Shown: positions 40,761 through 49,296 of the stretch, piece after piece
How the letters are laid out: every line of letters begins with the position of its first letter
Position numbering within the stretch: the first letter of the stretch is position 1
Source of the DNA: Amycolatopsis iheyensis
Lineage (GTDB): Bacteria > Actinomycetota > Actinomycetes > Mycobacteriales > Pseudonocardiaceae
Length of the DNA: 64,000 nucleotides
Assembly: GCF_024703995.1 (NCBI RefSeq)
Contig: NZ_JAMXQV010000011.1
Location: 237,491 to 301,490 of the forward strand
Direction: 5' to 3'
Notes under the pieces: model-generated
Database searches by the model: none
What the model was told of the DNA's origin: nothing
The model's input: only the letters and a program-made list of their open reading frames with translations
Program-made: the position numbers and the translations under genes

Positions 40761-42023
40761 TCAGCCGCGGATGGCGGGCGCGAGCGAGTGCGGCAGCACG
40801 GCGCCGGGGCTCGCGGGCCGCCGGACCAGCACCTCGACGTCGTCGGCGAAGCGGTACGGCTTGGCGCCGAGGATGCCGCCGAAGTGGCGGCGCAGCCGGG
40901 ACATCTCCGCGCGGACGGTGACCGTGCGGCTCGCGTCGCCGAACAGGTCGGCCGACAGCTCGGACGCCGAGCGGCCGTCGCGGTGGCTGGCCAGCACATA
41001 CAGCATCTCGGCGTGGCGTGGGCTGAGCCGGTGCGTCCAGGTCCCGGCCGCGCTCGAGACGGTGAGCTCGGGCTCGCGCGGCGACCGGACGTCGAGCACG
41101 GCGCGGGTCGGCGGCGCGGACTCGTGGTCGACGAGCCGGATCAGCCAGCCGCCGGGCACCGGCTCGACCGCACAGCTGCCGTAGGCCGGCAGCCAGACCC
41201 CGCCGGGCACCAGGCCGGTGGGCAGCGCGATCCGGTCGACCGGCGCGAGCCCGGCGGCCGCGGCGACCCAGCCGTGCTCGTCGGCCACCACGGCCCGCCC
41301 GCCGACCTTCGACAGCACCGGGACGGCGAAGCCGCGCAGGCGTTCCAGCTCGGTGAGGTGGGTGGTGCGCAGCTGAGACTCCGCGAGCTGTGTCACGGCG
41401 TCGACCAGCGCCAACGTCGTCGCGTGGACGGTCGAGGCCGGGCCGGAGAGGTCGACGACGCCGAGCAGCCTGCCGTCACGCGGGTCGTGCAGCGGCGCGG
41501 CGGCGCACGTCCAGGAGTGCTGGGCGCGGACGTAGTGCTCGGCGGAGTACACCTGGACCGGGCGGCGCGCGACGAGCGCGGTGCCGATCGCGTTGGTGCC
41601 GACGGCCGTCTCCTGCCAGTCGGCGCCCTCGACGAAGCCGAGCCCGTCGGCGCGGCGGCGGACCGCGGCGCTGCCGTCACGCCAGAGGACCTGCCCGGCC
41701 GCGTCGACGACGACCATGATGTGCGCGGCCTGCTCGGCGAGGCTGATCAGGCCGCCGCGCAGGGTCGGCAGTGCTTCGAGCAGGCCACTCGTGCGGCGGC
41801 GCGCTTCGAGCTCTTCGAAGTTCAGGACGGGTGCGGCGGCGCGGCTGTCGGGATCCATGCCCAGCCGGCGCATCCGCTGCCAGGACTCGCCGATGATCGC
41901 GCGCGGGCGGCTGGGCGGGGTCTTGCCGGTCAGCGCCGCTTCGTGGACCTGCGCGAGGACACGCGCGTACCGCCGGGGGTCCGCCCCGGCCGGCAACGCT
42001 GCCTCGAGGTCTCGCCGACCCAA
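40761..42023 (-). CDS. GAF-domain transcriptional regulator with winged-helix C terminus
   Basis: 420 residues. Residues ~30-200 match the N-terminal sensory region of AcoR-type activators (RPRAIIGESWQRMRRLGMDPD; WQETAVGTNAIGTALVARRPVQVYSAEHYVRAQHSWTCAAAPL). The AAA+ domain of classical AcoR is absent; instead an OmpR-like winged helix ends the protein (LSPRHAEMLYVLASHRDGRSASELSADLFGDASRTVTVRAEMSRLRR). The start is TTG 42023 with AAGGAG. As last gene of the aco operon it probably regulates acetoin catabolism without sigma-54. Confidence 0.88.
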   Translation of the reverse strand: MGRRDLEAALPAGADPRRYARVLAQVHEAALTGKTPPSRPRAIIGESWQRMRRLGMDPDSRAAAPVLNFEELEARRRTSGLLEALPTLRGGLISLAEQAAHIMVVVDAAGQVLWRDGSAAVRRRADGLGFVEGADWQETAVGTNAIGTALVARRPVQVYSAEHYVRAQHSWTCAAAPLHDPRDGRLLGVVDLSGPASTVHATTLALVDAVTQLAESQLRTTHLTELERLRGFAVPVLSKVGGRAVVADEHGWVAAAAGLAPVDRIALPTGLVPGGVWLPAYGSCAVEPVPGGWLIRLVDHESAPPTRAVLDVRSPREPELTVSSAAGTWTHRLSPRHAEMLYVLASHRDGRSASELSADLFGDASRTVTVRAEMSRLRRHFGGILGAKPYRFADDVEVLVRRPASPGAVLPHSLAPAIRG

Positions 42024-42097
42024 CCGCCACTCCTTGCGCTCTGCCTCCTCAGTCTGCCTTTTCGCTTCGGTGATCGGAAGGTGGCGACGATCTCGCC

Positions 42098-43168
42098 TCA
42101 GCCCGTGATCGCGGCGAGCACGGCGTTCGGGGCCTCCAGGTGGACCAGGTGCCCGGCGTCGTCGACGAGCACCGCGTTGTCCCGCGGAGGCAGGACGGCG
42201 TCCTGGCGTCCCCAGACGACCGTGGTTGGTACGTCCACTTCGGATAGCAGGCGAGCTGCGTCGATGGCTTGCTCGTCGCCGTCGAGGAGGGTGTCCAGGA
42301 GCGTCGCGAGGACCTGGTCGACGCCGTCCAGCCGCTTGTAGCGGAGCAGGTCGTCGGCCAGCCGGCGGGTGACGAGGTCCGGGTTCGCGAACAACGCGCC
42401 CAGGTGCGGCTTCAGCTCACGCCGGGACTTCGCCGCCGCGAATCCACGCAGGTAGCCGCTGTTGACGGCGGCGCCGAAGCCGGCCGGGGCGACCAGGGTG
42501 AGCTTTTCGATCCTGCCCGGTGCTTTCGCGGCCGCTTTGACGACCACCGCGCCGCCGAGCGAGTGCCCTACCAGGTGCGCGCGCTCGACACCGCGCGCTT
42601 CGAGGAAGCCGAGGACGGCGTCAGCCAGCGTGTCGAGCGAGCCGTCGCCGACGTCCTTGGTCGATTCGCCGTGTCCGGGCAGGTCGAGCGCGTGCACGAC
42701 GTGCGTCCGGGCGAGCGGCTCCTGCACGAACAGCCAGGAGTTCTTGTCGCCGCCGTAGCCGTGCACCAGCACGACGACGTCACCCTCGGTGCCCAGCGTC
42801 GCGTAGGCGAGCGTCCGGCCGCCGACCTCGACGGTGCCGGTGACCGGGCCTTCCGGCGCCTGGACCGCGCCGGCGTCGATCTCCGCGCGGGCTTTCCTGG
42901 CCGCGTCGTCGAGGTCTTCGTCGGCTGTTGCCGCCTCGGCGAGCAGCGCGATCGTGCCGCCGACCGGCACTTCCTCCCCGACCGCGGCGATCACCCGCCG
43001 CAGCACGCCGTCGCCCGGGGATTCGAGGGTGCCGTTGATCTTGTCGGTGTCGATGTCGGCGAGGTCGTCACCCGTCTTGACCTCGTCGCCTTCGGCCACG
43101 AACCAGTCCGTGATCCGGCCGCGTTCCATCGAGAGGCCCCACTTGGGCATCGTGACCGGCTGGATCAT
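42098..43168 (-). CDS. acoC: Acetoin dehydrogenase E2-like protein: lipoyl domain plus alpha/beta hydrolase
   Basis: 356 residues. An N-terminal lipoyl domain carries Lys43 in the DIDTDKING lipoylation site; the C-terminal part is an alpha/beta hydrolase with VHGYGGDKNSW oxyanion region, nucleophile in GHSLGG, acid in WGRQD and His in DAGHLVH. This fusion is known from AcoC of acetoin dehydrogenase complexes, where it transfers the acetyl group from lipoate. ATG overlaps the acoB stop (ATGA). Confidence 0.93.
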   Translation of the reverse strand: MIQPVTMPKWGLSMERGRITDWFVAEGDEVKTGDDLADIDTDKINGTLESPGDGVLRRVIAAVGEEVPVGGTIALLAEAATADEDLDDAARKARAEIDAGAVQAPEGPVTGTVEVGGRTLAYATLGTEGDVVVLVHGYGGDKNSWLFVQEPLARTHVVHALDLPGHGESTKDVGDGSLDTLADAVLGFLEARGVERAHLVGHSLGGAVVVKAAAKAPGRIEKLTLVAPAGFGAAVNSGYLRGFAAAKSRRELKPHLGALFANPDLVTRRLADDLLRYKRLDGVDQVLATLLDTLLDGDEQAIDAARLLSEVDVPTTVVWGRQDAVLPPRDNAVLVDDAGHLVHLEAPNAVLAAITG

Positions 43169-44178
43169 CGCCGGTACTCCACGACCGCCTTCGCCGCGTT
43201 GAGGACCTTCTGCGCGTCGGGGATGTAGAGGTCCTCGAGCGCGTCGGAGAACGGGACGGGTGTGTGCGGCGGCGTCACCATCTCGATGGGGGCGCGCAGC
43301 GAGCCGAACGCCTCCTTCGCGACGAGCGCGGAGATGTCCGTGGCGAGGTTGCAGCGCGGCGAAGCCTCGTCGACGACGACCAGGCGTCCGGTGTTCTCGA
43401 CGCTTTCCAGGATCGTTTCGGTGTCGAGCGGGCTGGTGGTGCGGGGGTCGATGATTTCGGCTTCGATCTTGTTGTTTTTGAGTTCGTTCGCGGCTTCTTC
43501 GGCGACAGCGACCATGCGCCCGATGGCGACGATCGTGACGTCACCGCCGTCGCGGACGACGTTGGCCTCGCCGAACGGGATGGTGTAGCTGTCCTCGGGG
43601 ACGTCGCCGCTGGTGTCGTAGAGCGCCTTGTGCTCGCAGAAGATCACCGGGTCGTCGTCGCGGATGGCCTGGATGAGCAGGCCTTTCGCTTCGTACGGGC
43701 TCGACGGCACGACGACCTTCAGGCCCGGGATGTGCGTGAAGATCGGGTAGAGGCACTGCGAATGCTGCGCCGCGGCCCGCAGGCCGGCGCCGTACATCGT
43801 CCGGATGACCACGGGCGTGCGCGCGTTGCCGCCGAACATGTACCGGAACTTGGCCGCCTGGTTGAAGATCTGGTCGAAGCAGACGCCCATGAAGTCGATG
43901 AACATGAGCTCCGCGACCGGCCGCTGCCCGCGGGTCGCGGCGCCGATCGCCGCGCCGACGAACGCGGACTCCGAGATCGGCGTGTCGAGCACCCGGCCCG
44001 GGAACTTGTGGAACAGGCCCTTCGTGACGCCGAGGACGCCGCCCCAGGCGTCGTCCTCCCCCGGGCTGCCGGCGCCGCCCGCGTTGTCCTCGCCCATGAC
44101 GATGACCGACTCATCGCGGGCCATCTCCTGCGCGAGTGCCTCGTTGATCGCCTCGCGGTAGCTGATCGTCCTGGCCAT
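43165..44178 (-). CDS. acoB: Acetoin dehydrogenase E1 beta subunit
   Basis: 337 residues typical of 2-oxoacid dehydrogenase beta chains: YREAINEALAQEMARDESVIVMGEDN, GLFHKFPGRVLDTPISESAFVGAAIGAATRGQRPVAELMFIDF, and a transketolase C-terminal part (RLVVVDEASPRCNLATDISALVAKEAF). With AcoA it forms the TPP-dependent E1 that cleaves acetoin to acetaldehyde and a hydroxyethyl-TPP intermediate. It is 12 bases downstream of acoA. Confidence 0.94.
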   Translation of the reverse strand: MARTISYREAINEALAQEMARDESVIVMGEDNAGGAGSPGEDDAWGGVLGVTKGLFHKFPGRVLDTPISESAFVGAAIGAATRGQRPVAELMFIDFMGVCFDQIFNQAAKFRYMFGGNARTPVVIRTMYGAGLRAAAQHSQCLYPIFTHIPGLKVVVPSSPYEAKGLLIQAIRDDDPVIFCEHKALYDTSGDVPEDSYTIPFGEANVVRDGGDVTIVAIGRMVAVAEEAANELKNNKIEAEIIDPRTTSPLDTETILESVENTGRLVVVDEASPRCNLATDISALVAKEAFGSLRAPIEMVTPPHTPVPFSDALEDLYIPDAQKVLNAAKAVVEYRR

Positions 44179-44190
44179 GACGTGCGCTCC

Positions 44191-45147
44191 TCAGTAAGAC
44201 ACGTAGACGTCGGTCTCGAGGTCTTCCTTGGTGGGTTTCGGCGCGGCCTTCGCTTCGGTGACGGCGTCTTCGATGAGCTTCGCGACTTCGGCGTCGATGG
44301 CGTCGAGGACCTGTTCGGCCAGCTCACCGGCTTCGGTGACGCGGGTGCGGAAGCGCTTCAGGCAGTCGAGGTTCTCGCGGGCGTCGGCGACTTCGCCGGC
44401 CCGGTAGGTCTGCTGGTCGCCCTCGAAGTGGCCGAAGTAGCGGGTGAACTTGACCTCGATGAGCGTCGGGCCACCGCCGTCGCGGGCGCGTTCGATGGCT
44501 TCCCCGGCGGCTTCGTGGACGGCGAAGAAGTCGAACCCGTCGACGATCACGCCCGGCATGCCGAACCCGGCGGCCCGGTCGGCGATGTTGTCCGAGGCGA
44601 CGGACCAGCTGCTCGACGTGGCTTCGGCGTAGCCGTTGTTCTCGGCGACGAAGACCGCGGGGAGGTCCCAGACCGACGCGAGGTTCAGCGCCTCGAGCGT
44701 CGTGCCCTGGTTGCTGGCGCCGTCGCCGAAGAACGCGACGCCGACCCCACCGGTGTTCTGCTGCTTCGCGGCGAGGGCGGTGCCGCAGATGAGGGGCGGG
44801 CCGCCGCCGACGATGCCGTTCGCGCCGAGCATGCCCTTCGAGAGGTCGGCGATGTGCATCGAGCCGCCCTTGCCGTGACAGGAACCGGTCCTGCGGCCGT
44901 AGATCTCGGCCATCATGCCTTTGACGTCGACGCCCTTGGCGATGCAGTGGCCGTGGCCGCGGTGGGTGCTGGCGATCGCGTCGCGGTCGTCGAGGTGGAG
45001 GCAGACGCCGGTGGCCGAGGCCTCCTCACCGGCGTAGAGGTGCACGAACCCGGGAATTTCGCCGGTCGCGAACTCCTCGTGCACGCGCTCTTCGAAGGCC
45101 CGGATGGTGCGCATCAGGCGATACGCCTCCCGCAGGGTGTCCGTCAT
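44191..45147 (-). CDS. acoA: Acetoin dehydrogenase E1 alpha subunit
   Basis: 318 residues. The TPP-binding motif is FGDGASNQGTTLEALNLASVWDLPAVFVAENN; HRGHGHCIAKGVDVKGMMAEIYG and SCHGKGGSMHIADLSKGMLGANGIVGGG are conserved in AcoA/PDH alpha. The ATG (45147) overlaps the acoX stop. In this gene order the acetoin-type assignment is better than pyruvate or branched-chain substrates. Confidence 0.94.
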   Translation of the reverse strand: MTDTLREAYRLMRTIRAFEERVHEEFATGEIPGFVHLYAGEEASATGVCLHLDDRDAIASTHRGHGHCIAKGVDVKGMMAEIYGRRTGSCHGKGGSMHIADLSKGMLGANGIVGGGPPLICGTALAAKQQNTGGVGVAFFGDGASNQGTTLEALNLASVWDLPAVFVAENNGYAEATSSSWSVASDNIADRAAGFGMPGVIVDGFDFFAVHEAAGEAIERARDGGGPTLIEVKFTRYFGHFEGDQQTYRAGEVADARENLDCLKRFRTRVTEAGELAEQVLDAIDAEVAKLIEDAVTEAKAAPKPTKEDLETDVYVSY

Positions 45148-46178
45148 CTTCGACGCTCCTTCCCTAGTTCGGTTTCCGTGCGCAACAGCCCTTTCCTCGC
45201 CGCTTCCGCCATCGCCGCCCGGACGTCGACGACCCACGGCCCGTCCGGCTTGAGCTCGACGAACGCGCTCTCGCCGGTCTTCAGTTCGAGTTCGCGCTCG
45301 CCGTCGAGCGCGATGACGCCACCGGCCGCGGCGAGCTCGACGCGCACGCCGGGCTCGAGCACGCCCCAGCCACGCACGCCGACGGGCCGGACCAGCCCGG
45401 GCGCGATGGGCGCGTGCACGACGAACGGCGTCTCCCCGACCGGGCCCAGCTTCAGCGCGACGCCTTCCGGACGCGACCGCGGGCTTGGGCAGAGCTGGCC
45501 GGGCACGCTGGAGAGGCCGATGCCGTCCGGTTCGGCGAAGGTGCAGTACAGCTCGGTGAGCGACGACGGGTCCCACAGCGCCCGCGCCCCGATGTGCCTG
45601 CTCAGCGACACGCAGACGTCTACGAGCGCGATCTCGCGGCGGGCCTTGGTGACGACTTCGAGCACGCTCACCCGGTGGGTGACGAGGTCGGGATCGATCT
45701 GCCCGCCGGCGATCAGGCCGGCGGCCAGCCCGGCGACGGTCGCCTCCCGCATCTGCGGGAAGGCGTTGTTGGTCCCGGTGGACAGCGCGAGGATCGGCAC
45801 GTCCTCGCAGGCCGCGGCGGCAACGCGGGCGGTGCCGTCCCCACCGAGGACGACGATGACGCCGGCCCCGGCTTCGACCATCCGGCGGACGGCGTTGGTC
45901 GTGTCGGCGGCGGTGCCGGTGATCGGGTCGCCGTCGCAGAAGTCGACCTTGGGCCAGGTCCCGCCGCGGCCGAGGGCGCGCAGGACCGCGGCGGAGATCC
46001 CGCCGAGGTCGGTCGAGACGAGGGCCCGGTCTAGCCCGGTCACGGCGAAGGCGGCCAGCAGCCGCTGGACCATGTTCGCCTTCTCCGCGGTGGGGAACAC
46101 GGAAGCCTGCGCGACCAACCGCCGGATGTCCCGCCCCGACGCCGGATTCGCGACGATCCCCGCCACCGTTTCGCCCAC
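45144..46178 (-). CDS. acoX: AcoX-like ATP-NAD kinase family protein
   Basis: 344 residues with the NAD kinase-like glycine-rich motif VIVVLGGDGTARVAAAAC and TGTNNAFP. AcoX family members accompany acetoin dehydrogenase operons; the biochemical role is unclear (possibly NAD(P) or diacylglycerol-kinase-like phosphorylation). GTG 46178 has GGGAGG nearby. It is the first gene of acoXABC plus regulator. Confidence 0.88.
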   Translation of the reverse strand: MGETVAGIVANPASGRDIRRLVAQASVFPTAEKANMVQRLLAAFAVTGLDRALVSTDLGGISAAVLRALGRGGTWPKVDFCDGDPITGTAADTTNAVRRMVEAGAGVIVVLGGDGTARVAAAACEDVPILALSTGTNNAFPQMREATVAGLAAGLIAGGQIDPDLVTHRVSVLEVVTKARREIALVDVCVSLSRHIGARALWDPSSLTELYCTFAEPDGIGLSSVPGQLCPSPRSRPEGVALKLGPVGETPFVVHAPIAPGLVRPVGVRGWGVLEPGVRVELAAAGGVIALDGERELELKTGESAFVELKPDGPWVVDVRAAMAEAARKGLLRTETELGKERRR

Positions 46179-46237
46179 CTGACCTCCCGATCCGCTATCG
46201 GAGACCAGGAGACTCCGCCACCCGGCGGAAGGGAAGG

Positions 46238-46268
46238 GTTGCAGGGCGTTGCAGTGTTCACGTTGCGC
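46238..46268 (-). promoter_or_regulatory. GTTGCAG repeats upstream of acoX
   Basis: GTTGCAG at 46238-46244 and 46248-46254 (10 bp apart, one helical turn) and GTTGCGC at 46262-46268, about 60-90 bases upstream of the acoX start. Candidate binding sites for the GAF/winged-helix regulator. Confidence 0.4.
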
Positions 46269-46383
46269 ACAGCTCCGCGCAGCCGCAGTTCACGCGGCTT
46301 GCTGAGCCGAAGATCACACCCGGGCTCTCCAGTGGACTGTCCACGGTGGAAACCGCGTCGGCGGGAAAGAACCAACCGCCCGG

Positions 46384-46608
46384 CTACGGGACGAGGCTGA
46401 CCGTGCCCTCGTAGCCGTAGCCGGCCTCATCGATCGCGCCACGGACGTCTTCGTCGGCGAGCGCGGTTTCGGCGCGCACGATGACCCGCCCGGTCGCGAC
46501 GTCGACGTCCACTTCGGTCACTCCGGGCAGCGCGCGGAGTTCTTCGGTGACCGACTGGGCGCAGTGCCCGCAGCTCATCCCGGAGACGGTGTACCCGTGC
46601 TCGATCAT
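46384..46608 (-). CDS. Heavy-metal-associated (CopZ-like) copper chaperone
   Basis: 74 residues of the ferredoxin-like HMA domain: YTVSGMSCGHCAQSVTEELRALPGVTEVDVDVATGRVIV, with both metal-binding cysteines of MSCGHC. It binds Cu(I) (or another soft metal) and would pass it to a P-type ATPase, which is not in this window. ATG 46608 is preferred; ATG 46620 adds four residues. Confidence 0.92.
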   Translation of the reverse strand: MIEHGYTVSGMSCGHCAQSVTEELRALPGVTEVDVDVATGRVIVRAETALADEDVRGAIDEAGYGYEGTVSLVP

Positions 46609-46623
46609 GGTGCGCAGCATACG

Positions 46624-46660
46624 AAAAGGGCCGCCACCCCGAACGGGTGACGGCCCTTTT
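46624..46660 (-). terminator. Terminator between cspA and the copper chaperone
   Basis: 16-bp arms (46624-46639, 46645-46660, one wobble) with four Ts on the minus-strand side, lying after the cold-shock gene. Repeated TCAAGATCAA/TTTTTCAAGATCAA sequence lies next to it. Confidence 0.75.
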
Positions 46661-46705
46661 TCAAGATCAAAGCTTGTTCAAGCTCAGAGCTTTTTCAAGA
46701 TCAAG

Positions 46706-46909
46706 TCAGATCACGGTGACCGACGTGGCCTGCGGACCCTTCTGGCCCTGGCCGATCTCGAACTCGACGCGAGCGTTCTCCTCGAGGGTACGGAAGCCGT
46801 TACCCTGGATTTCGCTGTAGTGAACGAAGACGTCGCCGCCACCGTTGTCGGGGGTGATGAAGCCGAACCCCTTCTCGGAGTTGAACCACTTCACAGTGCC
46901 CTGAGTCAT
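46706..46909 (-). CDS. cspA: Cold-shock protein, CspA family (second copy)
   Basis: 67 residues: MTQGTVKWFNSEKGFGFITPDNGGGDVFVHYSEI, with intact RNP1 and RNP2. ATG 46909 with GGAG upstream; the preceding TTG is not used. About 80 percent identical by eye to the copy at 27844, differing mainly at the ends. Confidence 0.95.
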   Translation of the reverse strand: MTQGTVKWFNSEKGFGFITPDNGGGDVFVHYSEIQGNGFRTLEENARVEFEIGQGQKGPQATSVTVI

Positions 46910-47114
46910 CAAAAATCTCCATATGTAACACCAAAACAGGAAGCCACTTCGGCGACCCGGGTCAACGCCCGAACGGTTTGCTTCCTCGGCGAGGAGACAC
47001 TACGCCCGCTGAAATCTGCGAGCGTGACTCAGCACGAACACAAAAATCGAGACCGTAGGCAGTAAAGCACACCTGACCTGGGCGGACAAGCCATCTTCAC
47101 CCGGGCGGGGTGAG

Positions 47115-47288
47115 CTATTCGCCACTCGCCGGGCGCAGCCCTTCGGCCGAGAACGGCGAACGCCACGTGGTGTCGTGCTCGGCGGCGACGACGGCGTCGT
47201 CGTGGGCCTCCGCGCTGGCGCTGAACAGCACCGGTACGACGCCCGAGGACTTCCGCGCTGGTTCGGATGCGCGCTGGTGATCGGTCAC
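47115..47288 (-). CDS. 57-residue hypothetical protein
   Basis: The frame from GTG 47288 has GAGGGGAG at good distance upstream. It encodes VTDHQRASEPARKSSGVVPV, then LFSASAEAHDDAVVAAEHDTTWRSPFSAEGLRPASGE, ending in TAG at 47115. Soluble, acidic second half, reminiscent of small DUF-type proteins of this order. It lies upstream of cspA on the same strand. Confidence 0.45.
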   Translation of the reverse strand: MTDHQRASEPARKSSGVVPVLFSASAEAHDDAVVAAEHDTTWRSPFSAEGLRPASGE

Positions 47289-47502
47289 GTCGAAACTCCC
47301 CTCGTTCCCTGCCCGCTTCGGCGCGGGTCATGACCGTGATGGTGCCATGCGGCACCGACGAAAACCGGTTGTCTCCCGCCGGGACCCGGCCGGGAACGTT
47401 CTGCGGCGAACCACCACCGGAACACCGCCAGGCTACCTGAGCCAACGCCGTGCTACCACACAACTTTCCCGGCGTTTCCCGGAATGAAACCGACCAAAAC
47501 CC

Positions 47503-49134
47503 TTACTGGGCCGGAGGTTGCGGCCGAGCCTGCCCCAGCAGGGCGGAAAGCCGCACGTCGGGAGTAACGACGTCGGGGTCGGTGCGCACGTCGATGACGC
47601 ACGGCCGCTGCCGCACGAGCGCGCTGGCGATGATCGGTTCGAGCTCTTCGCGATCGTCCACGGTGTACCCGGCCGCGCCGAGCCCACGCGCCCACGACGC
47701 GAAGTCGGTCAGCGGGATCGACACCCCGGACAGCCGCCCGTGCGTCCGGGCCTGGTGCATGGCGAGCGCGCCGTGCACACCGTTCTGGAACACGACGACC
47801 ATCACCGGCGCCCGGTACCGGACGGCCGTTTCGATCTCCTGGCCGGTCATGAGCGTCCCGGCGTCTCCCACCATGGCTACCACGGTCCGCCGCGGTTCGG
47901 CCAGTTTCGCCGCGACGGCGGCCGGCACGGCGTAGCCCATCGCGGCGTTGCTCGGGCCGAGCTGGCTGCGCGGCGCGGTGAAGCACCAGTAGCGGTGCAT
48001 GAACTGCGCGAAGTTCCCGGCGTCGCTGGTCACGATGGTGTCCTCGGGCGCGAGCTTCCGCAGCGCCCGCACGACGTCGACGGGGTGCACCCGCGTGTTC
48101 CCGCTGGTGTCGGGCGGGGTCATGAAGGTGTGGACGGCGGCATTCGCGGCCGAAGCCCGCCTCGCCCGCGGCGACGCCACCTCGCGCAGCTCCCGCAGGA
48201 ACGGCTCGACCTCGGAGTCGACCCGGAAGGTGAGCCCCCGCCGTTTCGGGCTGACGTCGATGCCGGTCCCGACCATGACCAGCGTCTGCTGCGGGGTCGG
48301 GTAGCGGTAGGCCTGGGTGGTGACCTCGTCGAGCTGGGTGCCGAGCGCGAGCACCAGGTCGGCTCGTTCCAGGGCGTCCAGCTGCCGCGCGGGGATGCCG
48401 AGCCCGAGGTGGCCGGCGTAGCGCGCGTGGTTTTCGGGGAAGGCGTCCTGCCGCCGGAAGGCGTTGTAGACGGGCAGCGCGAGCTCATCGGCGACGGCGA
48501 TCAGCTCATCGCGCGCGGACCGCGCCCGCCCCCCGACGATGACCACGGGGTACTTCGCCTCGTCCACCAGCTGCGCGACGGCGTCCGCCGAACGGCCCAG
48601 CGTCCCGGACGCGGGCGGCCGCACCCGCGCCATCGGCTTCGCGGCGTCGTAGGGCATGCCCCAGACGTCACAGGGAACGCCGAGCACGACCGGCCCCGGC
48701 CGTCCTTCCTGCGACGTCGTCAGCGCGTGCGCGAGCAACCCGGGCAGGCTGTCGGGGTCGGTGACCCGCAATGTCGACTTGGCGATCGATTCAAAGACGG
48801 CGGTCAGGTCCGCGGTCGGCAGCTCCCCGGACACCGAAGGCACCGGCTCGGTCGCGGGCGTCTCCAGCAGGACGACCATCGGCGTCTCGTCCTGGAACGC
48901 CGTCTGGACGCCGATCGTCAGGCTCGCCGCGCTCGGCCCCCGGCTGGCGAGCAGCACGGCGGGCCGCTCGGTGAGCTTCCCTTCCGCCTCCGCCATGAAC
49001 GCCGCGCCGGCGTCGTGACGCGCGGAGACCAGCGTGATCTCGCGCTCGCGCTGCAGGGCGTCGAGCAGTTCCAGGAAGGATTCACCGACCACCGCGTACA
49101 CACGGCGGACACGCGCCTCGGTCAGGATCCGCAC
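47503..49134 (-). CDS. Thiamine pyrophosphate-dependent enzyme (acetolactate synthase/benzoylformate decarboxylase family)
   Basis: 543 residues from GTG 49134. The N-terminal TPP domain has YAVVGESFLELLDALQ (with Glu of the activation network altered in position) and RHDAGAAFMAEAEGKLTERPAVLLASRGPSAA; the C-terminal TPP domain has GDAGTLMTGQEIETAVRYRAPVMVVVFQN. The frame upstream is protein-like (GATVAQTAVRILTEARVRR) but has no ATG, GTG or TTG, only CTG 49161, so the real start may be non-standard. Likely decarboxylase or lyase; substrate unknown. Confidence 0.88.
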   Translation of the reverse strand: MRILTEARVRRVYAVVGESFLELLDALQREREITLVSARHDAGAAFMAEAEGKLTERPAVLLASRGPSAASLTIGVQTAFQDETPMVVLLETPATEPVPSVSGELPTADLTAVFESIAKSTLRVTDPDSLPGLLAHALTTSQEGRPGPVVLGVPCDVWGMPYDAAKPMARVRPPASGTLGRSADAVAQLVDEAKYPVVIVGGRARSARDELIAVADELALPVYNAFRRQDAFPENHARYAGHLGLGIPARQLDALERADLVLALGTQLDEVTTQAYRYPTPQQTLVMVGTGIDVSPKRRGLTFRVDSEVEPFLRELREVASPRARRASAANAAVHTFMTPPDTSGNTRVHPVDVVRALRKLAPEDTIVTSDAGNFAQFMHRYWCFTAPRSQLGPSNAAMGYAVPAAVAAKLAEPRRTVVAMVGDAGTLMTGQEIETAVRYRAPVMVVVFQNGVHGALAMHQARTHGRLSGVSIPLTDFASWARGLGAAGYTVDDREELEPIIASALVRQRPCVIDVRTDPDVVTPDVRLSALLGQARPQPPAQ

Positions 49135-49296
49135 GGCCGTCTGGGCGACGGTCGCTCCCAGTTGGTATCTAATGAGGAGAGCTTAGGCGGGCACCGTTCA
49201 GTGCAGTCAAGTGATCTTCGCCGAAACCCGGTAAGGATGGACTGTATGTCCGCTTTGACCGACTAGTAGCCGATCAAGGGAGCGAGGACCGCAGTC

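Noticed and set aside
47029..47463. 144-codon minus-strand frame
   Set aside because: Mixed low-complexity composition; a shorter frame with a clear ribosome site (47115-47288) explains the coding signal better.
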